Source: Microvelia longipes (lineage: Eukaryota; Arthropoda; Insecta; Hemiptera; Veliidae). Taken from it: a stretch of DNA of 64,000 nt. This document shows, piece by piece, positions 39,480 to 49,930 of this stretch; the stretch's first letter is position 1; every line of letters starts with the position of its first letter. The stretch spans positions 57,664,509-57,728,508 of the forward strand of contig JACMZG010000008.1 in NCBI GenBank assembly GCA_018340805.1. The letters run 5' to 3'. Both the position numbers and the translations under genes were made by a program. The notes under the pieces were generated by a model. That model was not told the origin of the DNA and ran no database searches. It saw nothing but the letters and a program-made list of their open reading frames with translations.

Positions 39480-39750
39480 TTTAAAATACGGGCCTTCGGC
39501 CCGTAGCCGCTATGCGGCCTCGGCGCTTCGCGCCTTGTCCGCTCCGCGGCGTCGGCCCACCGGGCCGCTTCGCGGCCCGGGGGCCTCCCTGTGGCCGCTT
39601 CGCGGCCACATTGTTGTTGTTTTGTATGATGTTTTGTTTCATTATTGTTCTTGTTACATGGCATTTTGCCATGTACCTAGCGAATTTTCACAGCCTCTCC
39701 ACACAGGCCCGCTTCGCGGGCCTGAGAGGCTTTCTCACAAATTTGATTTT
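39480..39750 (+). repeat. GC-rich triloop-hairpin element, copy 1
   Basis: A 271-base block made of successive short hairpins, most with a TTC loop: ACGGGCC/GGCCCGT (39488), GCCGC/GCGGC, GGCGC/GCGCC, CCGC/GCGG, GGCCC/GGGCC, GGGCCGC/GCGGCCC, GTGGCCGC/GCGGCCAC (39591), ACATGGCA/TGCCATGT and CAGGCCCGC/GCGGGCCTG (39704), the last nested in GCCTCT/AGAGGC. The 5' half is extremely GC-rich in an AT-rich genome. Both strands give open frames here because of the composition; none resembles a protein. A second copy at 42311 shares both ends (TTTAAAATAC and AAATTTGATTTT). Confidence 0.85.
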
Positions 39751-40011
39751 ACTAATTAAGATTTTATTAATACTTTATTATTAATAGTATGCTATAATAT
39801 TAAAACTAACAAGCATTATAAACAAAAATATATTCATGATTTATGTTTTTAAATAAAAATACCGTTTCCGTCACTTAAGATCATAGATAAACAATATTAA
39901 CATAGATGGCTCACTCAAAGATTTAAAAAAAAATAGTTGATGGGATGCAGGAGGCTCAAGTAGTACAGTCTAGTGGTGACAGCGTGAAACTGTCACATAT
40001 TTTTATTTCTG

Positions 40012-40290
40012 ACATTTTATTTATTTATTTTTATTCAACCAAACAACGAGCTGTTGAGGGTAATCAAGTCTTTCCATCCGCTTTTCAGCGCTAGAATCAT
40101 GAGGAGTCGATGGATGAGTGATCCCAAGAAAGCTCTATAAAGAATTTCGTATAAATTGGTAAAAAGTGAAAAAAATTAATTTCTCACTCTTACTTCACCC
40201 ATTCTGTCGTCCCCCCTTGGATTTGAACCTCTAATGTCAGAGTTTCAATTTTGTTTCTTTCCTTTACTTATCCGTTTGCGCCAACCCGAG
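40012..40290 (-). mobile_element. SINE-2 (tRNA-derived), minus strand
   Basis: On the minus strand: CTCGGGTTGGCGCAAACGG (A-box-like), AGAGGTTCAAATCCAAGG (perfect B box, plus-strand positions 40217-40231), then about 180 bases of body and an AAATAAATAAATAAAATG tail (plus strand 40013-40042). It lies inside the insertion that splits the composite repeat. Confidence 0.7.
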
Positions 40291-41235
40291 ATGTTATACT
40301 CAGCAAATTTAAATGTTAAGTCTAAAAAACTAAGAATGAATTATTGTTATTTTTTAAGAAAACGATGGTGCTGCTTCGCGTGATGAGGCCCAAAGTTTTA
40401 TAAAACAAAAATACATCGCGAATACTAAAGCATACCATAGATCTTTGTTTACTTTTATTTTATTTTACTAAACGATTGGCAACTGTTTTTTTTAAAAAAT
40501 ACTACAGCACAATCTAGTAGAGAATAGAGCAAATATATTTTTACTACTAGCGCTCTTCAAGACTCTAGTGATGAGACCCCCAACTTAAATCATAAACACA
40601 AACTTGTCAATTGAGTGTTCCTACTACACTCGGGAGTGAACCATCTATCTTAGGATTGTCTGATTGAGCTGAAACCGGTCGCAATCGTTTTAGAATGACT
40701 TCGACCATATAAAGACTACTTCGAGGTTCTTCCGCTTTACGGGCCTGCTTTGCTCGGCGTGGTTTAGTGGAAGCCATTTTTGTCCTGTCTCTCTGGGACA
40801 GCAGGATTACCAGGATAGAGCAAGAGGTAGAGGTCCATCTTTTATACTATATCCCCACCCTCTAACACTACTAAACCTAACAGATATCGTACAAGTCTTT
40901 GACCTAGACGTATACATATATACAACATTATATATATATATATATATGTATACTGTTTGCGCCATTTGTGATGATTCGATTGAGCTGTAATTGGTCTTAA
41001 TCGATTCAGCTAGCCGTCTACCTAAACACGAAATACCTTGTTTTAAAGCCATTTCAAGTTTCAAAAAATTTTTTTTTTCATGACGTCATAACTTTGGTTG
41101 ATGACGTCATAATGTTTTTATAAACAATAGGCCTCGTAACCTCCACAACATCTCGCGATTTGAAAAGATTCGTTTCAATTTGACAACGCCTTCGAGAGTT
41201 ATCGTTCGCCATACGAAAGGGTAGAAACTCTTACA

Positions 41236-41390
<155 letters not shown>

Positions 41391-41520
41391 AACTTTTTTC
41401 GGGCATATATTTTTGTTATCAGGAAGCCAATAGGAACCGATTCCACTCACTCCCACCCTCAACTTTCGTCATCCGAACAACCTCATAAGCGTCATTTTCA
41501 TAATGAAAATTCGCTAAAAG

Positions 41521-42206
41521 GTAAACCCAGGTTTGTGTATTATCATTGTTTGGTTATGATAAAAAATAATCAAAAAAATACTTTTTAACTTCGATTACTG
41601 GTAATTTTGTGCTATACACTATGAGTAGTAATGTTGGTATTGATCAAAACTGTGAACAAAGAAGTTTTTCCAAAACTCCGATAAAATTTTACATTGTTTT
41701 TAGAACAGTTATTGAGCTACATTTTTTTTTAATTTTTCAGAAAAATGCAACTCTTTTTAGTTTTTTATAAACAATGTAACTTTTTTTATGAAATGGATAT
41801 ATACTTTTTTTAGGAAATTTCTTGGCTTTCCAACGAAATTCATAACTTATTTGTATTATTTATGCTTTGGGAGTTAAAGCGTGTTTTTCAAACCAACATC
41901 CGCAACCCTAAAAAATGTCTATGTAACGAACAAAATTTCCAGAAATAAAGATAAAGACAAGACCCGCAAACTTCAAAAAGGAATTGACCAAAACAGCACT
42001 TCTGTTTTTCTGTAATTTCCCAGAACAATTATTTATTGATTCTCGCCCTGCATTATTTAATTTTGTGAACTCTTTCTTTACAATTTTCTATGAAATTAGG
42101 ATTAACACAGCATAGAACTAAAAATCTTTCAGTTTTAATTTGGTATTCGGTCTGACCAGTTCGTTTGTAAAAACTTTTTATTTGTTTGTAAATCGAGTTT
42201 ATTAAA
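41521..42206. other. AT-rich upstream part of a Tigger-like remnant
   Basis: Sequence between composite body copy 1 and the transposase-like start. No terminal repeat could be assigned. TATGAGTAGTAATG near 41620 and other ATGs are not in coding context. Confidence 0.4.
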
Positions 42207-42310
42207 ATGTCAAAACGGAAATCGCTGTCCCTTTCTCAAAAAATCAATTTATTAAAAGATTCTGACGATGGAGTCAAAACCAAAGACTTGTCTCTGAAGT
42301 ATATCAACAA
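42207..42310 (+). pseudogene. Tigger/CENP-B-type N-terminus, truncated
   Basis: From the ATG at 42207: MSKRKSLSLSQKINLLKDSD then GVKTKDLSLKY. The KRKxLSLxxKxxLLK start and spaced helix match the N-terminal CENP-B/pogo helix-turn-helix, which binds terminal repeats in Tigger and pogo transposases. After LSLKY, where a GVxxSTV-type recognition helix is expected, the frame runs directly into the GC-hairpin element (from 42311). No catalytic DDE domain follows within the next kilobase. It is not a working gene. Confidence 0.6.
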
Positions 42311-42551
42311 TTTAAAATACGGGCCTTCGGCCCGTAGCCGCTACGCGGCCTCGGCCCACCGGGCCGCTTCGCGGCCCGGGGGCCTCCTAGTGGCCGCTTC
42401 GCGGCCACATTGTTGTTGTTTTGTATTAATGTATGGTTTCACTATCGTTTCTTGTTACATGGCATTTTGCCACGTATTTAGCGAATTTTCACAGACTCGT
42501 TTCACAGGCCCGCTTCGCGGGCCTGAGAGGCTTTCTCACAAATTTGATTTT
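42311..42551 (+). repeat. GC-rich triloop-hairpin element, copy 2
   Basis: Colinear with copy 1 from TTTAAAATACGGGCC to AAATTTGATTTT, but lacking exactly the two hairpins present at 39524-39555 of copy 1 (32 bases, bounded by TCGG on both sides). The palindrome CAGGCCCGC/GCGGGCCTG and the 8-bp GTGGCCGC/GCGGCCAC stem are intact, whereas the ACATGGCA stem has one change. It is fused to the Tigger-like frame on its left. Confidence 0.85.
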
Positions 42552-42756
42552 GTGAGGAAAAAATCCACACGTTGCAACTGTTAAAGTAACCTTGTATAAA
42601 GGGTATGAAAAGATTATAGTTTCATCAGCTTTAGTTATCGTCCACTATACAAAAGGGTATAAACTCTAACGTTTATGATTGTTTATAGAATTTAAAGAAA
42701 AATGTCAAATTTTGTTTTGTAAACAAATTGTTTATTTGAGTAAAATCTTAAGATTG

Positions 42757-43406
42757 AAAAAAATATATTCATGATTATTCAAAATAAAATACCGTTTGCG
42801 TCATTTAGGATTGTCCGATTGAGCTGAAACCGGTCGCAATCGTTTTAGAATGACTTCGACCATATAAAGACTACCTCGAGGTTCTTCCTCTTTACAGGCC
42901 TGCTTAGCTCGGCGTGGTTCAGTGGAAGCCATTTTTGCCCTGTCTCTCTGGGACAGTAGGCTTACCAGGATGGAGCAAGAGGTAGAGGTCTTTCTTTGAT
43001 ACTATATCCCCACCCTCTAACACTACTGAACCCTACAGATATCGTACAAGTCTTTGACCTAGACGTATACATATATACAAGATTATATATATATGTATAC
43101 CGATTGCGCCATTTGTGATGGTTCGATTTGAGCTGAAATTGGTTTTTTAATCGATTCAGCTAGCCGTCTACCTTAATACTAGATACCTTGTTTTAAAGCC
43201 ATTTTAAGTTTCAAAAAAAAATTTTTTTCATGACGTCATAACTTTGGTTGATGACGTCATAATGTTTTTATAACAATAGGCCTCGTAACCTCCACAACAT
43301 CTCGCGATTTGCAAAGTTTCGTTTCAATTTGACAACGCCTTCGAGAGTTATCGTTCGCCATACGAAAGGGTAGAAACTCTTACATACATATATATATATA
43401 TATACA

Positions 43407-43455
<49 letters not shown>

Positions 43456-43725
43456 TATATAAACTTTTTTCGGACATATATTTTTGTTATCAGGAAGCCA
43501 ATAGGAACCGATTCCACCCACTCCCACCCTCAACTTCCGTCATCCGAACAACCTCATAAGCGTCATTTTCACTATGAAAATTCGCTAAAAAATGATTAAA
43601 TTTGACCTTGTGGGAGGACGGTAGAGAATTGACCACTGGTCAATACCTTGTTTTTTGAAGCTCTTGGGGCATAGAAGCACCCCACTATTTTTTTTACATA
43701 TATCACCAAACACCCTGTATAAATT
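42757..43725 (+). repeat. composite repeat body, copy 2
   Basis: Uninterrupted version: AATACCGTTTGCGTCATTTA joins directly to GGATTGTCCGATTGAGC. It carries the same TGACGTCA pair (43231, 43252), a TA tract (43386-43459), and a right flank through GACCACTGGTCAATACC and GGGGCATAGAAGCACCCC to a CACCCTGTATAAATT terminus. Several percent divergence from copy 1. Confidence 0.8.
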
Positions 43726-43785
43726 TATAGTAATAATAACAATATAATGTATATATTATATATAAATGTATTAAAACAAGAGGGA

Positions 43786-43920
43786 TTGGGCCTCTTTACC
43801 GCCTCTCGGCATCGACGCTGGGGACCGCTTCTCGGCTACATGGTTGTTGTACTTTATCAGCTCGTTATATTACTGGTTAATATATAAGTGGCATAATGCC
43901 TCTTATAATCCTGCATAATG
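43786..43920 (+). repeat. GC-hairpin element, degenerate third copy
   Basis: CCGCCTCTCGGCATCGACGC, GGGACCGCTTCTCGGCTACA then TGGTTGTTGTACTTTATCAG follow the order of the block at 39.5 kb with most stems eroded. Confidence 0.55.
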
Positions 43921-44013
43921 CCAGTAAGATATCTATTTTACTTTGGATTAAAACTTCATTCTGAAGTCGAGCTTAGCAAGACTTAAGTAATATCACCTTT
44001 GGCAATAATTAAC

Positions 44014-44037
44014 CATGATATTCTAAGGAATATCATG
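44014..44037. repeat. perfect 10-bp hairpin
   Basis: CATGATATTC, loop TAAG, GAATATCATG. Confidence 0.85.
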
Positions 44038-44340
44038 ACGAGTCCGAAGTCATAACACTCTTGACTTAGATAAAAAATTAATTCTGTGGTCAAACGTTGC
44101 GAGACAAATCCAACATAGAGTGATACCACCCTAATAATCATGAGTTTCTAAGAAAGTACGGGAGTTTCTGAGAAAGTACGAGAGTTTCTAAGAAAGTACG
44201 GGAGTTTCTGAGAAAGTACGGGAGTTTCTGAGAAAGTACGGGAGTTTCAAAGAAAGTACGGGAGTTTCTGAGAAAGTACGGGAGTTTCTGAGAAAATTTG
44301 GGTATCGAAGTACACCGTACCCGAATTTTTACTGTTATAA
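44030..44340 (-). repeat. family A end fragment carrying a minisatellite
   Basis: GACGAGTCCGAAGTCATAAC on the left and TATCGAAGTACACCGTACCC then GAATTTTTA on the right correspond to the minus-strand outer end of family A (compare 63780-63812). The minisatellite lies between them. Confidence 0.5.
44142..44301. repeat. 20-bp minisatellite, 8 units
   Basis: Unit GAGTTTCTGAGAAAGTACGG repeated eight times exactly in phase, with A/G variation at position 9 and one CAAAG variant at 44249. The final unit is degenerate. No spacers. Confidence 0.95.
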
Positions 44341-45404
44341 ATGTTCTTTTGGGGTGTCATGAATTCACAGTATAATTAGAAAGTTAAGGGTTCGAAAGGT
44401 CAATATGAGAGAGTTAGAAGAGTTTTGTCCTTCATGTAGGTGCTTGACTTATGATTAGGAATCCCTTAATCAAGTGTTTGTTAATTAAAATACCCCCTTC
44501 TATTGTTCTCTCAGTCCTTAATATACTACTAAATTTTCCAGATATTTGTTCTCATATTAGAAAGGTCTGTTGATGATTTGTTTAGCCTCTTCGTACTAGA
44601 GTATCCTTGATTATAAAGTAGTGATTGTTTGTTTGTCATATAATCTTTTTCCTAAGAGATCCAGAAATGTTGGTCTATCATAGTTGTTTCTAATGCGTTT
44701 ACAAGTCATTATGTCTATTCTTCTCTTGTCAGCATTATAGCAAATTTTAATACAATGGTAATAATCAGTCTTTCCTCATTAATTTTCTTTTTAATAAATT
44801 AACTTTATTTATTAAATGATTATTATTCTTATTTAGCTCTTAAATCATATTTAAATTTCCATGTTAATAATAAACTAAGCAGTAATGTTAATAATTAATC
44901 CTCATTTCTAGCTTCTAAATTAAGATGTGTTTAATAAATTATTGTATTAAAATGAGTAAAAACTAGTGTAACATGTTTATATGTAGAAAAATGGGACATA
45001 CCCACTCCAGTTTTCATCTAAGTAGACTTAAAAATGATCCTAAACAGTGACCATTTGATTCTTTTAGAGAATTTATAAAGGAAGAATAAGCTAATGAGGA
45101 TTGGGTCATGATGGAGGATGGGAGGTGATTATTTTAAAGGTGAGGAGGCTCACTGAGTAAAATATATATATATGTATATATATAGATAAATTTTTGTCTC
45201 CAACGTTTCCATGGCGCACGATAACTTTCGACTGCTTTTTGCGATCTGAATGAAACATTTTACTAAAATCGACCTCATGAATGTCCAAAACATATTGATT
45301 ATCACATTTTTATGAACAACCTGCGTCATTAACCTATAAAAATGTCAAAAAATCAAAAAAAACATCGAAGGTAATCTTGAAAAAATTATTTTGATCACCT
45401 TTAA

Positions 45405-45500
45405 ATTTAATACACATAAACTGATAGATTGATACACACAACAACGACACATACGAAATTAAATAGAATTATCAGCATTAGTTCTGATTTTGTCGATTGA
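45405..45500 (-). repeat. family A internal fragment, minus strand
   Basis: AATTATCAGCATTAGTTC and the flanking ACACAACAACGACACATACG resemble the family's AATGCTGATAATTA and ACAGACACACAC phrases, reversed. Confidence 0.35.
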
Positions 45501-45619
45501 GGTATATAACCATGTGTAATCTGATCACGTTTTTTATCAAATACTTGTAAAAATGTTTTATTATCGAGGCAGAAACTAGCACAAACTGTAACAAAACTTA
45601 TAATACAAAAGCTGCTACA

Positions 45620-45800
45620 TAACCACTACCTTGTGGCCTGAAAAGGCTTTTAGCGCCGAAGCCTCCAAATCACCAAGATGCCTTTTGTTTTAGCGAATTT
45701 CCTTTGGAAATTCGGCTAATGGGATAGGCGTCATGGCAGAATTCGAACCTCGGACCACGACACAAATCCGTTTCAGAGGTCCCTAATGACGAAAAAATAC
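45620..45800 (-). mobile_element. tRNA-derived SINE fragment, minus strand
   Basis: On the minus strand CGAGGTTCGAATTCTGCC (plus strand 45729-45746) is a near-perfect B box. It is followed by a GCGAATTTCC-TTT-GGAAATTCG hairpin (about 45693-45715), a phrase shared with the SINE-3 units at 46.6 kb. The A box is not clear. Confidence 0.5.
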
Positions 45801-45811
45801 GTTTCGCGAGA

Positions 45812-45952
<141 letters not shown>

Positions 45953-46129
45953 TTTCTAGACACTTTCTTGTAAACACTCTATCTTTCGAACGGATTAATA
46001 TTTTTTAACCAAACTTGGTACAAAAATCAACCTTGGGGAGGACACGAACCCTATTGAAAACCAGGTTTTTGTGACGTCATTAACCCGGTTTGCTGAGTCA
46101 GCGAATTTTTCAAAAAATCAGCAAAATTC

Positions 46130-46520
46130 AGGGTTAATATTTTTTGCCGCGAAAAAGGTCAATATTTATGTTTTTTGAGACGCTGAATCGAATGAAACCG
46201 GTCCGAAGTCGATACGACCACTCTAAGTGACCTAAAAATCAAAAAAACCATTGTAAATTACCGAAAACCAAAATTTTGGTCAATAAAAAATAAATTTCGA
46301 GTAGGGTGTCGTTTTCTATGTAATTTGGGGCGCTGAGTCGAATGAAACCGGTCCGAAGTCGATACGACCACTTAAAGTTACCAAAAAGTCGAAAAAACCA
46401 CAAAAATTATAGAAAACCAAAATTACGGTCGTTGAAAATTAAATTTCGAGTAGGGTGTCGTTTTCAATGTTTTTCGGGCCTCTGAGTTGAATGCCAGTGG
46501 TCCGGAGTTAATACGACCAC
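46130..46520 (+). repeat. 149-150-bp tandem repeat, about 2.6 units
   Basis: CGCTGAATCGAATGAAACCGG at 46181 recurs at 46331 and, diverged, at 46480. Each is followed by TCCGAAGTCGATACGACCAC and later AATTTCGAGTAGGGTGTCGT. The last unit merges into the SINE-3 phrase ACTCAAACTCAGGGTACC. Confidence 0.85.
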
Positions 46521-46756
46521 TCAAACTCAGGGTACCTGGGTTCACATCCTGGAAGGGTCGAAAAATTTTTATCGTTTTTTTTTTTACTTAATATAAGTTT
46601 ACAACTAGAAAATAATTCTGGCGCGGTGATCCGCATGTCCTGTGAATTTCCTTTGGATGCGAGCACTCAAACCCAGAGTACCTGGGTTCAAATCCTAGTA
46701 GGGACAATAATTTTTTATCGTTTTTTTTACCTAATATAAGTTTACAACTAGAAAAT
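46520..46756 (+). mobile_element. SINE-3 (tRNA-derived), tandem partial copies
   Basis: Two B boxes, GGGTTCACATCCTGG (46540) and GGGTTCAAATCCTAG (46684), are each followed by an A-rich stretch and a TTTTTATCG-plus-T-run. TGGCGCGGTGATCCGC (46619) is an A-box-like element. TATAAGTTTACAACTAGAAA recurs at 46592 and 46735, showing head-to-tail duplication. One unit is about 143 bases. Confidence 0.6.
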
Positions 46757-47468
46757 AATTCTGGCGCGGTGGTCCGCATGTCGGGCGAATTTCCTTTGGA
46801 TGCGTGTTTCCGTGCTTTTTACATTATATAAGTTTACAACTACTAAATAAATTATTCCGCCGCGGTGGTCCGCTGTCGGGCGAATTTCATGTGGAATGCG
46901 TGTTTCCGTGCTAAACAATCCATTTTTGCTTATGCAAGAACCATATCTATAGCGTGGTCCCGGTTCATGCTTTAGAACCTAAGCAGTTACTCAATTGTCA
47001 AGCACTGCTCGTAACTCATTTTGTCTGTATTTTCCAAAGGAAATGCGCAGTTGTTCTGCAACTGCGTGATTACTTCACGTTGTACTTCTAAAATAAGAAG
47101 TACGCACTATTATTTGCATTAGTTTAAAGCTTGGTTACTTATCTTTAAGCTTAGTCAGTTATCTTTAAAGGTTTTAGATCATTTCCTTTGGAAAATACAG
47201 ACAAAATGAGTTACGAGCAGTGCTTGACAATTGAGTAACTGCTTAGGTTCTAAAGCATGAACCGGCACCACGCTATAGATATGGTTCTTGCATAAGCAAA
47301 AATGAAATGTTTAGCACGGAAACACGCATTCTACATGAAATTCGCCCGACAGCGGACCACCGCGGCGGAATAATTTATTTAGTAGTTGTAAACTTATATA
47401 ATGTAAAAAGCACGGAAACACGCATCCAAAGGAAATTCGCCCGACATGCGGACCACCGCGCCAGAATT
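46757..47468. repeat. 289-bp near-perfect inverted repeat
   Basis: Arms 46757-47045 and 47180-47468 are equal in length and differ at only about four or five positions by eye. The 134-base centre carries two small hairpins, CGCAGTTG/CAACTGCG and GTACTTCT/AGAAGTAC. The outer part of each arm contains two versions of the SINE-3 head (GGCGCGGTGGTCCGC and GCCGCGGTGGTCCGC). No coding sequence. Confidence 0.92.
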
Positions 47469-48202
47469 TTTTAGTAAATATCCATATCACAGCGCAAATT
47501 ATAGAATGTACAAACAATACTACACTTGCAAAGTAGTAAAATATAACTTTAAAATATTTCTCTAGTTGTTATGTACTGAGTAAAGTGAATTTTATTTTAC
47601 TGAGTACTCTATTTTTCAAAGAGAACAAATGAAACATTTTGCGTTGAGGTCAGAGGATTGATTAACTGAATGTTCTGCTCCAACATTTAATTTCGAACAC
47701 AATATTCTTTGTATCACAACATAATCTTTATTGATGACACTTTGGTATCAAAGAATAGCTAGTCATTGATTTATGTAATGGACGCTGTGATAGTCACTTT
47801 AAAATGATAATAGGCTGAGGTTTGTTTGTTTTAAAAGGTTTTAGCGCCTGAGTGAAGTACAGAAAGTCACGTTGGCTAGTTACTCGGTAGAAAGGCTTTT
47901 ACATTATTTAACAGCTCAAGGCGAACGAGGAGCCCTACCCTGACCTCAGTCTTGCGTTACTCTTTGTTTAATCTTACCTTTGTCTTTGCTCTTGCATTCC
48001 TACATCTTTCCTATTTGCTTTAGATTCCTCGCTTTGTTCATCTACTATTACTCGCATACTAAATCATCTAAAGCTTATCTAAGCATTCTTAGATTAAAAT
48101 TTAAATCGTCTTTTAGCTCTCTTTTAGAGTAGTCTTAATAATGTATCATATTAAAAAAATCAAATGCGGAATACATCGGAACTTTTCTATACATTGCCAT
48201 TT
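47469..48202. other. AT-rich spacer, nothing recognised
   Basis: No repeat match in the window and no exon-like block. Confidence 0.5.
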
Positions 48203-48245
48203 AAGGATTCAAATAAAGGTCTATCCACAAATTATTTGAATCCTT
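48203..48245. repeat. perfect 14-bp inverted repeat
   Basis: AAGGATTCAAATAA, a 15-base spacer, TTATTTGAATCCTT; it lies immediately before the SINE-1 insertion point. Confidence 0.8.
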
Positions 48246-48248
48246 ATA

Positions 48249-48515
48249 ATATGGAAAGCCGCCTCCGTGGCCGAGGTCGTTAAGGCGTTAGTCTTTACAC
48301 TGACCTTTGACACCCACGGAGGTCTGGGGTTCGCATCCCAGGTTACGCTCTTAGTTTATAGAAGATTATTGATTAGATAAATTATCGCCAGCTTTAGTTT
48401 ACACTTTGAGCGTAACGGTTGCTAATACCACCTGAGGTGGTTCTCGCGGGGGTTATCCCTGATGAGCCGCAAGGCTCTAAACGGGCATTATTATTATTAT
48501 TATTATTATATGGAA
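48249..48515 (+). mobile_element. SINE-1 (tRNA-derived), best-preserved copy
   Basis: GCCTCCGTGGCCGAGGTCGT then TAAGGCG (48261) is almost identical to the 5' part of a Leu/Ser-type tRNA and carries the A box. GGGGTTCGCATCCCAGG (48335) is the B box. The body runs GAGCGTAACGGTTGC, ACCACCTGAGGTGGTT and GGGGGTTATCCCTGATG. The tail is GCCGCAAGGCTCTAAACGGG plus an ATT repeat. ATATGGAA at 48249 and 48508 is an 8-bp target duplication. Transcription would be by RNA polymerase III from the internal boxes. Confidence 0.88.
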
Positions 48516-48569
48516 TTTACTGGCGCTAACGTCACTCATATTGCCATTTACTTTTCTATAAAATGTTTA

Positions 48570-49175
48570 TTTATTTCTATGGACTCGCTTCGCTCTCCTC
48601 AGAATAAATAAACACTAAATTTATACTGCGTACTGCGACACGTATTTAGACTTATTTTGCTCGTCCTCTGACAGAAGTCCGTCAGATTCCCAGCGGTCAC
48701 CCATTAAGGCACGAACCTCGCTGGTTACACCTTAACTTTTATGATTTTACAAAAACCGTAGATATCCCTGCCGCATTTATACGAACCTAAGGAAACGCAT
48801 TTGCTACGTAGAGGGATTCACACACTCACCTAATTTGATCTAAATTAGATTTTTTTATTTTTAACAAGTTTTTCAAAAATGTCATTCAAAACAATTTTTT
48901 TTAATTTCTAAAATATTTTAACTACTATGTTTACAAGACATTTAGTTTGAATTGATCTAATACTGTTAATGAGATGCAACTTGGTAGATATTGTTCTTAT
49001 CTATGGCAAGCGTCTATTTTGAATCGAACCTAACATTTTTCCGCGCTTTATGTATTTTAATCATTTTTGGAAAGTCATTATAGATGGTCATTAATGAAGT
49101 TTAAAAAAGACTTGATTCGTGTGCCAAATTTCAACTATCTAGCATAAATTCACTGCGGGAGCTACAATGATAACA

Positions 49176-49211
<36 letters not shown>

Positions 49212-49325
49212 CGAATTAATAAAAACGAAAAATTCATGAGGTCTTAAAACACCTGAAATTGATAATTTTTAGATTTTTAGTGCAAAAGCAATACTTTTCC
49301 TTTATACCTACGGTATAGATTAGAA
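48570..49325 (+). repeat. family A dispersed repeat, near full-length
   Basis: TGGACTCGCTTCGCTCTCCTC (split: TGGACTCGCTTCG at 48581) is followed by TCCCAGCGGTCACCCATTAA, GGGAGCTACAATGATAACAG and a (CA)n run (49180-49206). ACACCTGAAATTGATAATTT and a T-rich right end with CCTACGGTATAGA complete it. No frames of note. Confidence 0.75.
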
Positions 49326-49711
49326 AATGTAAAAAGGTTATTTCAATTGTAATACAAAAATAAACATGTTAAAATGCATTATTCCCTGATATTTAATTCG
49401 CGTAAAAATTAAATTTTACATGTACGTATTACCTTAAAAATAAATTTAAAAAAAATATTACTAACTTCATGTTAGGCCTAACCTTGTTGTTAAAGGTATA
49501 ATAAAATACAAAGAAAAGTGTAGTTACCTCACAAGTGCATTTGAGCATGTATCTAATGACATAGAAGTTTACTGGAATGAATTTACAACCTTTACCATCG
49601 ATTATTAAAATTAATTGAAGGATTGATTGATGATTGCTCTCTTGCATGTTTCTAGATTGCTGCGTTGTGAAGTTATATAGTTGTATACAAATAACCAGTA
49701 CCTTCTAAGTT
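49326..49711. other. AT-rich spacer, nothing recognised
   Basis: The 72-residue minus frame is hydrophobic by composition and has no family resemblance. Confidence 0.5.
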
Positions 49712-49930
49712 AAAATGTTTATTTGAGAGCCGACTTTCAACCACTTCTGGCCACCATCTCTCATGCTTGGAGTGCTAAAAAGCTAAATGTAGTCATTTAT
49801 AGGTCTCTATTGCACCTTTTAGGTCTATATGTAGGCCTTAAAGGTGCAATAACACTCCAAGCATGACTGATGATGGCCAGCAGGGGTTAAGAGTTGGTTC
49901 TTAAATAAAAATATTACTTGTGAAGGGACT
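49712..49930 (+). mobile_element. foldback element with Penelope-like terminus
   Basis: The left arm (TTTATTTGAGAGCCGAC, CTTCTGGCCACCATC, CATGCTTGGAGTG) pairs with the right arm (CACTCCAAGCATGA, GATGGCCAGCAGGGG, AAGAGTTGGTTCTTAAATAA). An inner pair ATTGCACCTTTTAGG/CCTTAAAGGTGCAAT closes it. The right end CTGATGATGGCC, then AAATAAAAATATTACTTGTG and AAGGGACT, parallels the 3' termini at 1.9 and 35.88 kb. Confidence 0.6.

Noticed and set aside
39416..39784. Overlapping open frames of 60-90 residues on both strands in the GC-hairpin block
   Set aside because: They arise from GC-rich palindromic composition, overlap in several frames and resemble no protein. The second genomic copy does not preserve the frames because of its 32-base module loss.
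44142..44301. Second CRISPR-like or coding tandem array
   Set aside because: Head-to-tail 20-bp units without spacers and not a multiple of three, so neither CRISPR nor protein repeat.
46588..46779. Minus frame with GFEPRYSGFECSHPKE as a protein
   Set aside because: GFEP-type peptides here are the antisense translation of the tRNA B box in SINE-3.
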